A DNA stretch of 64,000 bases from DASZIT01 sp035948855 (lineage in GTDB: Bacteria > Actinomycetota > Acidimicrobiia > Acidimicrobiales > RAAP-2). The position numbers and the translations under genes were made by a program. The notes under the pieces are model-generated. The model made no database searches, was not told the origin of the DNA, and saw only the letters and a list, made by a program, of their open reading frames with translations. Position 1 is the stretch's first letter, and each line of letters begins with the position of its first letter. The stretch is taken from assembly GCA_035948855.1 (NCBI GenBank), contig DASZIT010000014.1, positions 1-64,000 on the forward strand. Direction: 5' to 3'. Positions 42,619-50,578 of the stretch are shown piece after piece.

Positions 42619-42662
42619 GGCCGCTCAGGCTACCGCCCGAGGAGCGGCTACCCTCATGGACC

Positions 42663-43496
42663 GTGTCTACCGAGAAGCGTCAACGCCAGAAAGCCGGCCG
42701 CAACGCCCGGCTCGAAGCCCAGAAGAAGACGGCCAAGCGCAAACAGAACCTCCGGCGGGTCATTTCCCTGGTGATCGTAGCCGGCGCCATCTTCGGTATC
42801 GCCTACTGGATCAACAGCTCGGGCGGCCCGGCCAAGAAGGCGGCGGCCAAATCGAGCACCACGACCACCACCAAGCCGGCGCCCAAAGGTGGCTCGGGGG
42901 ACACCACCCCCAGCGCCATCACCACCTCGGCCAACTGCCCGGCGACCTTCACCGACCCCCTGAACAAGCCGTCCTATCCGTCGGCGCCGCCCATGACCAT
43001 CTCGACCTCGAAGACCTACATCGCCACCGTCACCACCGACGTGGGCTCGTTCAGCATCCAGCTCGATCCGAAGACCGCCCCCAAGGCGGTCAACAGCTTC
43101 GTGTACCTGGCCGACCAGCACTTCTTCGACTGCATCGTCTTCCACCGGGTGATTCCCGGTTTCATGGACCAGACCGGTGATCCCACCGGAACCGGATCCG
43201 GAGGGCCCGGCTACACCTTCACCGACGAACTCCCGAAGACCGCCACCCCCCAGTACCCGAACTATTCGGTGGCCATGGCCAACTCCGGGGCCAACACCAA
43301 CGGCAGCCAGTTCTTCATCGTGGACGGCACCCAGGGCCAGAGCCTGGCTCCGAGCTACACCCTGTTCGGTAAGGTGATCGTCGGCACGAGCGTCGTCGAC
43401 AAGATCAATGCCGACGGTAACGCCACCGCGTCAGCCAACGGTGTCCCGCCGACCGTGCTCCACCGCATCGTGTCGGTATCCATCGCGGTGACGTAA
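42663..43496 (+). CDS. Membrane-anchored cyclophilin-type peptidyl-prolyl isomerase
   Basis: A 277-aa protein. A basic N-terminus is followed by one membrane helix (VISLVIVAGAIFGIAYWI), a Thr/Lys/Pro-rich linker, then the cyclophilin domain with FHRVIPGFMDQTGDP, GSGGPGY, MANSGANTNGSQFFI and FGKVI. It would fold secreted proteins on the outer face of the membrane. GTG start at 42663. Divergent from lysC by 44 bp and 66 bp upstream of a second cyclophilin. Confidence 0.93.
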   Translation: MSTEKRQRQKAGRNARLEAQKKTAKRKQNLRRVISLVIVAGAIFGIAYWINSSGGPAKKAAAKSSTTTTTKPAPKGGSGDTTPSAITTSANCPATFTDPLNKPSYPSAPPMTISTSKTYIATVTTDVGSFSIQLDPKTAPKAVNSFVYLADQHFFDCIVFHRVIPGFMDQTGDPTGTGSGGPGYTFTDELPKTATPQYPNYSVAMANSGANTNGSQFFIVDGTQGQSLAPSYTLFGKVIVGTSVVDKINADGNATASANGVPPTVLHRIVSVSIAVT

Positions 43497-43562
43497 ACCG
43501 CACCGCCACTCGGAAGTTCTCGAGCACCACCGACCGCCCCGACCATCACCAAGGAGAGTTCC

Positions 43563-44117
43563 ATGCCCCCCGAGATCCCGGCTCCCGACGGGTCCAGCCC
43601 GAAGACACAACGATTCGACGGCCAGCCCCCGATGATCATCGATCCGGCCAAGCGCTATACCGCCGAGATGGTGACCAGCAAGGGCACCATGACCATCGCC
43701 CTCGACCCGGTGGCCGCCCCGAAGACCGTGAACAATTTCGTGTTCCTGGCCCGCTGGCACTACTTCGACGGGATCGTCTTCCACCGGATCATCCCCGGCT
43801 TCATGCTCCAGGGCGGCGACCCCGAGGGCTCGGGACGGGGTGGCCCCGGTTACCAGTTCGACGACGAGCTCCCGGCCCGGGGCCGGTACGAGATCGGCTC
43901 GTTGGCCATGGCCAATGCCGGCCCCAATACCAATGGCAGCCAGTTCTTCATCATCAGCGGCCGGGACGGGGTGGCCCTCCCTCCCAGCTACTCCCTGTTC
44001 GGGAAGGTGGTCGGCGGAACCGAGACCATCTCCGCCATCGAATCGACCGGGAGCCGGTCGGGGGCGCCCTCCGAGCAGGTGACCATCGAGTCGGTGACCA
44101 TCACCGAATCCGACTGA
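43563..44117 (+). CDS. Cyclophilin-type peptidyl-prolyl cis-trans isomerase
   Basis: A 184-aa soluble, probably cytoplasmic cyclophilin: FDGIVFHRIIPGFMLQGGDP, GRGGPGY, MANAGPNTNGSQFFI and SLFGKVV. The active-site Arg of FHR and the Gln of QFF are kept. It has no signal peptide or helix, unlike its upstream neighbour, so the pair covers both sides of the membrane. AAGGAG lies just upstream of the ATG. Confidence 0.94.
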   Translation: MPPEIPAPDGSSPKTQRFDGQPPMIIDPAKRYTAEMVTSKGTMTIALDPVAAPKTVNNFVFLARWHYFDGIVFHRIIPGFMLQGGDPEGSGRGGPGYQFDDELPARGRYEIGSLAMANAGPNTNGSQFFIISGRDGVALPPSYSLFGKVVGGTETISAIESTGSRSGAPSEQVTIESVTITESD

Positions 44118-44130
44118 GCCGCCGCCGGGG

Positions 44131-44832
44131 TCAGCTCGGCAGTGCTCCGAGGCCGGCTTCGGCCGGAGCACCGTTCACGAAGATGGCGACCGACCCCTCG
44201 CCGGCGGTACGCCAGGTGCCGTCGGGATCCCGGATGAGGGCGGTGCGCTCGGGCACCCCCGCCACCGGGGTGCCCCGGGGAGCCAGGAGCACCGAACGAT
44301 GGAGCTTCTGGCCGTGGGCGTCTTCGTGGGTATCGCCGAAATGCGGTACCACCGCGATGCCGCTGACCAGGCCGAGCCCCAGGGTCAACCCCCCGCCCCG
44401 GGCGTCGACCATCGGATCGGTGAGGGCCATGGCCGATCCGGAGGAACCGGCGACCACGGCACCGTCATTCCAGGCAGCGACGAGGGCCTCCCAGGCCTTG
44501 GACCCCTTCAGCACGCTCCGGAGGTGCATCGGCGACGACCCACTCAGGTAGATGAACCGGGCCTTTCGCAACACCGCGGCGGCTCCGGCATCCTCGGCGT
44601 CGGACCGGGACAGCACCATCAGCCCCTCCACCTTCCCGCCCAGCGGATCGAACCACTCGGCGGCCTGGATCACCGCCCGTTCGGGATGCTCGTAGGCGCC
44701 GGCGGTGGGCAACACCAGCACGGCATCGGATCCCGAGGCGGCCAACAGCTCGGCATCGAAGGTGCAGCCCGGTTGCCATTCCCCGCCCCCCACCAGGGCG
44801 ACGACGCCGGACGACTGAGAAGATCCGTTCAT
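44131..44832 (-). CDS. Peptidase S51 / cyanophycinase-like protein
   Basis: A 233-aa class I glutamine-amidotransferase-like serine peptidase. VALVGGGEW opens the fold, IYLSGSSPMHLRSVL is the conserved loop, and GSSGSAMAL (residues 129-137) sits at the nucleophile elbow, where the family has GxSAG; Ser131 is the likely nucleophile. Members include dipeptidase E and cyanophycinase. No cyanophycin synthetase is in the window, so the substrate is open. ATG at 44832. Confidence 0.78.
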   Translation of the reverse strand: MNGSSQSSGVVALVGGGEWQPGCTFDAELLAASGSDAVLVLPTAGAYEHPERAVIQAAEWFDPLGGKVEGLMVLSRSDAEDAGAAAVLRKARFIYLSGSSPMHLRSVLKGSKAWEALVAAWNDGAVVAGSSGSAMALTDPMVDARGGGLTLGLGLVSGIAVVPHFGDTHEDAHGQKLHRSVLLAPRGTPVAGVPERTALIRDPDGTWRTAGEGSVAIFVNGAPAEAGLGALPS

Positions 44833-44893
44833 GTTGGTCACACTAGGTGGCACCGCGGGACGCGGCCGACGGTCGGGACGGCCAAGCTCGCGG

Positions 44894-46405
44894 TCATCCT
44901 CCGCCCCGGCTGGGCCCATCGCGGTGCATCATCCGGCCCATGGCATCGCACACCTCAACCGACAGCGCCAGAGAATCGTCCAGGAACCCCATCCCGAAGA
45001 AACCGTGCACCTGGTCGTCGTAGCACCGGTGCTCGACCTCGATTCCGGCCCGCTTGAGCTTGGCGGCGTAGGCGTCGCCGTCATCCCGGAGGGGGTCGAA
45101 CCCCGCCGTCACCACCAGCGCCGGCGCGACCCCGTCGAGGTCGTCGGCCAGCAGCGGGGAGGCCGCCTCCAGCTCCCAATCGCCCTGGCTGGGTAGATAG
45201 GCGCTGCGGACGGTCCTCATTGATTGGGCGGTGAGGAAGAACCCGGTAGCGAAGAGGCGGTACGACTCCGAGTCGAAGCGGGTGGTGAGGCCGGGGTAGA
45301 CCAGTCCCTGGGCGACGGGCGCGGGAATCCCCGGCGGCACCGGCACGATGGATGTCGGGACGGCCGCGCCGTCCCGGGTGAGGAGCGCGACCACCGCGGC
45401 CAGGTTGCCGCCGGCGCTGTCCCCCATCACCCCTACCCGTCCCTCGGCGATCCCGAGCTCTTCGGCGTGCTCGTGCACCCAGGCGTAGGCGGCCAGCGAG
45501 TCTTCCACCGCCGCCGGGAACGGGTGCTCGGGGGCCAACCGGTAGTCGACGGCGATCACCACGCACCCGCTGACCGACGCCAGCAACCGGCAGGAGGGGT
45601 CGTGGGAGACGAGATCGCCCTCGACCCACCCACCTCCGTGGTAGAAGACGATCGCCGGGGGTAGGGATCCGCGGCCCACCCCCGCCCCGATGCCGGCGCC
45701 GAACCGGCGGTAGATCCGCACCGGGAGGTCGGGGGACGACTGGGAACCCCTGGCCGATGGGATCGACCGGTCGACGACATGGACGTCGGTTCGGATGGGC
45801 ATGAACCGGGCGACCCCCTGCATCTGCTTGCGCCTGAGCACCAGGTCGCCGAGCCCCTCTTCTTCGGTGTCCGTCCGTCCGAGGACACCCGCCATCCGCG
45901 TCATGACCTCCAGCACGGCCTGGACGCTCCGATTCAGGACCCGGCTGTCGGCCCGGATGGGAGCCGGTTTTCCCAGCAAGGAGAGCAGCGTCTCGGGACG
46001 GCGGAACAACCAGGAGAGCAGCTGGAGGCGGATCGGCCAGTGTTCGTTGGCCCGCTGGAGCTGCCGGTTGTAGATCCCCCGCTCCCGGCCGAACCCGCGC
46101 CCGGGCCACCGCCCGACACCGACCCAGGGGCCGGCCGCTTCTCTCGAAGCCCCGTCGACCGATGCCGGCGACACGGCCAGGGATCGACGGGTGTTGGCCC
46201 CCGACGCGGCTGACGCCGCCTTGGCCGTGGGCACCGCCTTGGCCTTGGTCCGGACCTTGGTCGGGAGAGCGGCCCTGCTGGTCCGAGCCGCCTTGGTGGC
46301 GCGGGCCTTGACGGCTTGGGTCGCCTTGGCGGCGTTGGACTTGGCCGCCTTGGTCGCTCCGGGCGCGGCTGAGCGCCTGGCTGAGGTCTTGGGAGGGGTA
46401 CTCAT
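44894..46405 (-). CDS. Alpha/beta hydrolase (HSL-type esterase) with Lys/Ala-rich N-terminal tail
   Basis: A 503-aa protein in two parts. The C-terminal 300 residues are a hormone-sensitive-lipase-type esterase: the oxyanion HGGGW begins at His256, the nucleophile elbow GDSAGG has Ser330, and the late motifs VTAGFDPLRDDGD and DDQVHGFF supply the Asp and His. The first 80 or so residues are nearly all Lys, Ala, Arg, Thr and Ser in KAAK- and TKA-type repeats like histone H1 tails. No signal peptide. A middle region (about 100-200) is of unknown fold. The substrate is unknown; the tail would favour DNA, polyphosphate or granule binding. Confidence 0.88.
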   Translation of the reverse strand: MSTPPKTSARRSAAPGATKAAKSNAAKATQAVKARATKAARTSRAALPTKVRTKAKAVPTAKAASAASGANTRRSLAVSPASVDGASREAAGPWVGVGRWPGRGFGRERGIYNRQLQRANEHWPIRLQLLSWLFRRPETLLSLLGKPAPIRADSRVLNRSVQAVLEVMTRMAGVLGRTDTEEEGLGDLVLRRKQMQGVARFMPIRTDVHVVDRSIPSARGSQSSPDLPVRIYRRFGAGIGAGVGRGSLPPAIVFYHGGGWVEGDLVSHDPSCRLLASVSGCVVIAVDYRLAPEHPFPAAVEDSLAAYAWVHEHAEELGIAEGRVGVMGDSAGGNLAAVVALLTRDGAAVPTSIVPVPPGIPAPVAQGLVYPGLTTRFDSESYRLFATGFFLTAQSMRTVRSAYLPSQGDWELEAASPLLADDLDGVAPALVVTAGFDPLRDDGDAYAAKLKRAGIEVEHRCYDDQVHGFFGMGFLDDSLALSVEVCDAMGRMMHRDGPSRGGG

Positions 46406-46461
46406 CGCCCCATCGTGTCGGTAGCTTGGCTCCCAACGCAAGGGCGACCGATGGGGGAGAC

Positions 46462-47337
46462 ATGGGACGAGCAGCAGATCGAGCCACCGCGCAGCGCCGG
46501 CACTTCGAGGGCAAGGTGGCCATCGTCACCGGGGCGGCCTCGGGCATCGGCAAGGCGCTGGCCACCGAACTGGTCGATCGGGGGGCCACCGTGGTGGTGT
46601 CAGACATTGCCGGCGACGAGGCGGCGTCGGTGGCCGAGGACCTGGCCCGGCGGGCAGGAAACGCCCGGGCCATCGCCGCGACTCTGGACGTGACCGATGC
46701 CGACGCCGTCGACGATCTGGTCGGTCGGACCGCCGCCGATCACCGTGGGCTCGATCTCCTCTTCAACAACGCCGGCATCGGCGTCGGCGGCGAGGTCAGG
46801 GAGCTGCGTGCCGCCCACTGGAAGCGGGTCATCGACGTGAATCTGTGGAGCGTGATCAACGGCGTGAACGCCGCCTACCCGTTGATGATCGCCCAGGGCC
46901 GGGGCCACATCGTCAACACCGCGTCGCTGTCGGGTCTGTTGCCCAGCCCGATGCTGGTGCCCTACTCCACCACCAAGCACGCGGTGGTGGGTCTCAGCGT
47001 CGGTCTCCGGATGGAGGCCGCCGCCCACCGGGTCAAGGTGACGGTCGTCTGCCCCGGGGTCATCGAGACTCCGCTGCTGGACAAGCCGAATCCCGAGGAC
47101 CTGCCTCCGGTCAGCTCCATGCCCAACATCCGCTCGATGCTCACCTCGCTGGTCGGCCCCCCGTACCCGGTCGCCTCCCTGGCCTCCGACGTATTGGACG
47201 GGGTGGCCCTCAACCGGCCGATCATCGTGACCCCCTTCCACGCCCGGCGGGCCTGGGCTGTCTACCGGATCTCCCCCCGGTTGCTCATCGACCAGGGCGC
47301 CAAGCGCCTGCGGGGTGCACTCGGTCCGGGCGCCTGA
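46462..47337 (+). CDS. Short-chain dehydrogenase/reductase
   Basis: A 291-aa classical SDR: the cofactor motif TGAASGIGKALA, NNAGIG, and the catalytic Ser-Tyr-Lys in NTASLSGLLP and YSTTKHAVVGL. After the usual catalytic core there are about 80 further residues. Asp after the second strand (VVSDIAG) favours NAD over NADP. The substrate is not evident. I use the ATG at 46462; a TTG at 46426 is possible but less likely. Confidence 0.9.
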   Translation: MGRAADRATAQRRHFEGKVAIVTGAASGIGKALATELVDRGATVVVSDIAGDEAASVAEDLARRAGNARAIAATLDVTDADAVDDLVGRTAADHRGLDLLFNNAGIGVGGEVRELRAAHWKRVIDVNLWSVINGVNAAYPLMIAQGRGHIVNTASLSGLLPSPMLVPYSTTKHAVVGLSVGLRMEAAAHRVKVTVVCPGVIETPLLDKPNPEDLPPVSSMPNIRSMLTSLVGPPYPVASLASDVLDGVALNRPIIVTPFHARRAWAVYRISPRLLIDQGAKRLRGALGPGA

Positions 47338-47384
47338 ATCGGTCGGGAGCACCGCCCCCCTACTGACCAGTAACATCTGCACCC

Positions 47385-48242
47385 ATGTCAATCGCACGAG
47401 TAGGAATTGTCGGTTCGGGAATCATGGGCTCGGGTATCGCCGAGACGGCGGCGGTCAACGGTTTCGAGGTGATCCTGCGCTCCCGCAGCCAGTCCACCGC
47501 CGATGCCACCCTGGCCGCCCTGGAGAAGTCGCTCAACCGACAGGTGGAGAAGGGCAAGAAGACCGAGGCCGAGCGTGACGCCGCCCTGGCCCTGGTCACC
47601 GGGACCTCCGACCTGGCCGCTCTCAAGGACGTCGACCTGGTCATCGAGTCGGTGGTCGAGGACCTGGCCGTCAAGAAGGAGCTGTTCAACGAGCTCGACC
47701 GCATCACTGACGACAAGACCATCCTGGCCACCAACACCTCCACCCTCCCGGTGGTGGAGCTGGCCATGCAGACCGGGCGCCCCGACAAGGTCTGCGGCGT
47801 CCACTTCTTCAACCCGGCTCCGATGATGGAGCTGGTGGAAGTGGTCCGGCCCATCACCGCCTCGGCCGAGACCATCGCCTCGGCCCGCAAGTTCGCCGAG
47901 GACTGCGGCAAGACCCCGGTCGAGGTCAAGGACCAGGCCGGATTCATCGTCAACGCCCTGCTGTTCCCCTACCTGAACAACGCTGTCCGCCTCTACGAAC
48001 AGGGAGTGGCGTCGGTCGAGGACATCGACATCGCCATGAAGGGTGGCTGCGGATTCCCGATGGGGCCGTTCGCGCTGCTTGACCTGGTCGGATTGGATAC
48101 CTCCCTGGCCATCCTCGATGCGCTCTACGAGGAGTTCCGCGATCCCAACTATGCGGCCATGCCCCTGTTGCGCCGGATGGTCGCCGCCGAGCTGCTGGGA
48201 CGCAAGTCGGGACAGGGCTTCCTCGACTACAAGAAGAAGTAG
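47385..48242 (+). CDS. hbd: 3-hydroxybutyryl-CoA dehydrogenase
   Basis: Interconverts acetoacetyl-CoA and 3-hydroxybutyryl-CoA. The 285-aa chain begins ARVGIVGSGIMGSGIAETAA (NAD fold) and has LVIESVVEDL, ATNTSTLPVVELA and the catalytic GVHFFNPAPMMELVEVV, then the C-terminal domain ending LGRKSGQGFLDYKKK. 41 bp before the ethylmalonyl-CoA mutase gene, so the two are very probably one operon. Its product would feed crotonyl-CoA to Ccr. Confidence 0.95.
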   Translation: MSIARVGIVGSGIMGSGIAETAAVNGFEVILRSRSQSTADATLAALEKSLNRQVEKGKKTEAERDAALALVTGTSDLAALKDVDLVIESVVEDLAVKKELFNELDRITDDKTILATNTSTLPVVELAMQTGRPDKVCGVHFFNPAPMMELVEVVRPITASAETIASARKFAEDCGKTPVEVKDQAGFIVNALLFPYLNNAVRLYEQGVASVEDIDIAMKGGCGFPMGPFALLDLVGLDTSLAILDALYEEFRDPNYAAMPLLRRMVAAELLGRKSGQGFLDYKKK

Positions 48243-48283
48243 GCGGAGCAGCACTAGGGGGCAACCGCGGCAACAATGGAGGG

Positions 48284-50335
48284 ATGACCCACGTGGAAAA
48301 GGTGACCCGTCCTCAGGATGTGACCGGCGAGCCCACGCCCGAGCCGCCGGTTCGGGACAAGCCGTGGGTGATGCGCACCTACTCGGGGCATTCGACGGCC
48401 AAGGCGTCCAACGCCCTCTACCGGACCAACCTGGCCCGCGGCCAGACCGGACTGTCCATCGCCTTCGATCTCCCCACCCAGATCGGCTACGACCCTGACG
48501 CGCCCGAGGCCGCCGGCGAGGTCGGCAAGGTCGGCGTGCCGGTGGCCCATCTCGGGCACATGGCCCAGCTGATGGACCAGATCCCGGTGGAGTCGATGAA
48601 CACGTCGATGACCATCAACGCCACCGCCGCCTGGCTGCTGGGTCTCTACATCGCCAACGCCGAGGATCAGGGAGTCGATCCGAAGGTGCTGTCGGGGACC
48701 ACCCAGAACGACATCGTCAAGGAGTACCTGTCGCGGGGCACCTTCATCTTCCCGCCGATTCCCAGCCGACGGCTGACGGTGGACACCATCGCCTACACGG
48801 TGAAGCACGTGCCCAAGTGGAACCCCATCAACGTCTGCAGCTACCACCTCCAGGAGGCCGGGGCCACCCCGCATCAGGAGGTCGCCTACGCGCTGGCCAC
48901 CGCCATCGGCATCCTCGACGCGGTCCGCGACTCGGGTCAGGTGTCCGAGGCGGAGTTCCCTTCGGTGGTGGGCCGCATCTCGTTCTTCGTCAATGCCGGG
49001 GTTCGCTTCATCGAAGAGACCTGCAAGATGCGGGCCTTCACCCGGTTGTGGGAGCGCATCTGCCAGGAGCGTTACGGGGTCACCGAGCCGAAGCTCATCC
49101 GGATGCGCTACGGGGTGCAGGTCAACTCGCTGGGCCTGACCGAGGCCCAGCCGGAGAACAACGTTCCCCGCATCGTCCTCGAGTCACTGGGGGTGACCCT
49201 GTCCAAGCGGGCCCGGGCCCGGGCCGTCCAGCTCCCGGCCTGGAACGAGGCCCTGGGTCTTCCCCGCCCGTGGGACCAGCAGTGGTCACTGCGCATCCAG
49301 CAGATCCTGGCCTTCGAGTCCGACATCCTCGAATACGAGGACATCTTCGACGGCTCGGTGGTCATCGAGCGGAAGACCGACGAGATTGCCGATGCCTCCT
49401 GGGCCGAGCTCGAGAACGTGCTCTCCCTCGGCGGCGCCTTCGAGGCCATCGACGAGCTGAAGTCACGCCTGGTCGGCAGCCAGGCCGATCGGGTCCGTCG
49501 GATCGAGACCGGTGAGCTCAAGGTGGTCGGGGTCAACTGCTTCACCGAGACGGCGGAATCCCCTCTCGCCTCCGAAATCGGCTCCGGCCCCAACGGGTCG
49601 GGGGGATCGATCCTCAGAGTCGACCCGGCGGTGGAATCCGAGATGCGGGCCGACGTGGCCGCCTGGCGATCCAATCGCGACGGGGACGCCGTCAAGAAGG
49701 CCCTCGACGACCTGCGGCGGGCGGCCAAGGGGACCGACAACGTGATGCCGGCCACCATCGCCCTGGCTCACGCCGGTGGCACCACCGGTGAATGGGCCAA
49801 CGTCCTCCGCGAGATCTTCGGGGAGTACCGGGCCCCCACCGGGATCGGCGGCGGGGTGGGCCATCGGGGCACCGAGTTGGGCGGGGTCCTCGCCCGCTCC
49901 AAGGCCCTCGCCGATCACGCCGGCGGCCCGCCGAAGCTCCTGGTGGCCAAGCCCGGTCTCGACGGCCATTCCAACGGCGCCGAGCAGATCGCGGTGGCGG
50001 CCAGGGATGCCGGCTTCGAGGTCATCTACCAGGGAATCCGCCTGTCACCCGCGGAGATCGCCGCCGCCGCCCGGGACGAGGACGTCGACGTGGTGGGCAT
50101 CTCCATCCTGTCGGGCAGTCACCTCGAGCTGGTCCCCGACGTGGTCGACCGGCTCCGGGCCTTCGGTCTCGACGTCCCGGTGGTGGTGGGCGGGATCATC
50201 CCCCCCGAGGACGCCGACATTCTCATCGGCAAAGGGGTGGCGAGGGTCTATACCCCGAAGGACTTCGAGATCGGCCGGATGATGAGCGACCTGGAAGAGT
50301 TGGCCGAGCAGCACCGGGCCGCCCTCACCAGCTGA
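48284..50335 (+). CDS. ecm: B12-dependent ethylmalonyl-CoA mutase
   Basis: A 683-aa single-chain coenzyme-B12 mutase. The N-terminal barrel includes RTYSGHSTAKASNALYRTN, SIAFDLPTQIGYDPD, MNTSMTINATAAWLL and CSYHLQEAGATP. The C-terminal B12 domain holds DGHSNG, where the His binds cobalt (DxHxxG), and later VVVGGIIP. The TSMTINAT and GHSTAKASNALY motifs resemble ethylmalonyl-CoA mutases (MeaA/Ecm), while methylmalonyl-CoA mutases read SMTMNG-like. It would turn ethylmalonyl-CoA into methylsuccinyl-CoA. The ATG lies very close to GGAGGG; a GTG at 48293 may be the real start. Confidence 0.88.
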   Translation: MTHVEKVTRPQDVTGEPTPEPPVRDKPWVMRTYSGHSTAKASNALYRTNLARGQTGLSIAFDLPTQIGYDPDAPEAAGEVGKVGVPVAHLGHMAQLMDQIPVESMNTSMTINATAAWLLGLYIANAEDQGVDPKVLSGTTQNDIVKEYLSRGTFIFPPIPSRRLTVDTIAYTVKHVPKWNPINVCSYHLQEAGATPHQEVAYALATAIGILDAVRDSGQVSEAEFPSVVGRISFFVNAGVRFIEETCKMRAFTRLWERICQERYGVTEPKLIRMRYGVQVNSLGLTEAQPENNVPRIVLESLGVTLSKRARARAVQLPAWNEALGLPRPWDQQWSLRIQQILAFESDILEYEDIFDGSVVIERKTDEIADASWAELENVLSLGGAFEAIDELKSRLVGSQADRVRRIETGELKVVGVNCFTETAESPLASEIGSGPNGSGGSILRVDPAVESEMRADVAAWRSNRDGDAVKKALDDLRRAAKGTDNVMPATIALAHAGGTTGEWANVLREIFGEYRAPTGIGGGVGHRGTELGGVLARSKALADHAGGPPKLLVAKPGLDGHSNGAEQIAVAARDAGFEVIYQGIRLSPAEIAAAARDEDVDVVGISILSGSHLELVPDVVDRLRAFGLDVPVVVGGIIPPEDADILIGKGVARVYTPKDFEIGRMMSDLEELAEQHRAALTS

Positions 50336-50353
50336 GGATCAGCCCGGAGAGGA

Positions 50354-50578
50354 TCAGGCTCGGGCCCAGGGGCGGTCGCGGCGGGAAGCCACCGGCCTCG
50401 CCCACCATCTCCCGCTGAACCGCCAGGCCGGGCCGCCCCTCGGTTCCGACTCCACCACGGCATGACCACGCGGCCACACCAGTTCGGCCGACGCCGCCAG
50501 CACCGCCAGCACCGTCGGATCCACGGCCGGGCGCGCCGTCAGCCCGTAGGTGGAAGGAGCCGCGGCGGGATCGCTCAA
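50354..50578 (-). CDS. Small ORF coupled to the acyl-CoA carboxylase beta gene, possible epsilon subunit
   Basis: A 74-codon ORF whose TTG start overlaps the stop of the upstream carboxylase beta gene (TTGA), typical of translational coupling. The protein has a hydrophobic helix (VLAVLAASAELVW, about 22-34) and a Trp/Arg-rich C-terminus (WRFSGRWWARP). Actinobacterial acyl-CoA carboxylase beta genes often precede a short epsilon gene with an N-terminal helix and a Trp/Arg-rich end. The similarity is of layout and composition only. It could also be noise, though the overlap argues against that. Confidence 0.5.
   Translation of the reverse strand: MSDPAAAPSTYGLTARPAVDPTVLAVLAASAELVWPRGHAVVESEPRGGPAWRFSGRWWARPVASRRDRPWARA

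Noticed and set aside
45081..46673. 530-codon minus-strand ORF in another frame of the hydrolase region
   Set aside because: The real frame contains HGGGW and GDSAGG; this one is Arg/Pro-rich without motifs.
48284..50335. Methylmalonyl-CoA mutase
   Set aside because: TSMTINAT and GHSTAKASNALY fit ethylmalonyl-CoA mutase better, as does the company of ccr and epimerase. A tree would settle it.
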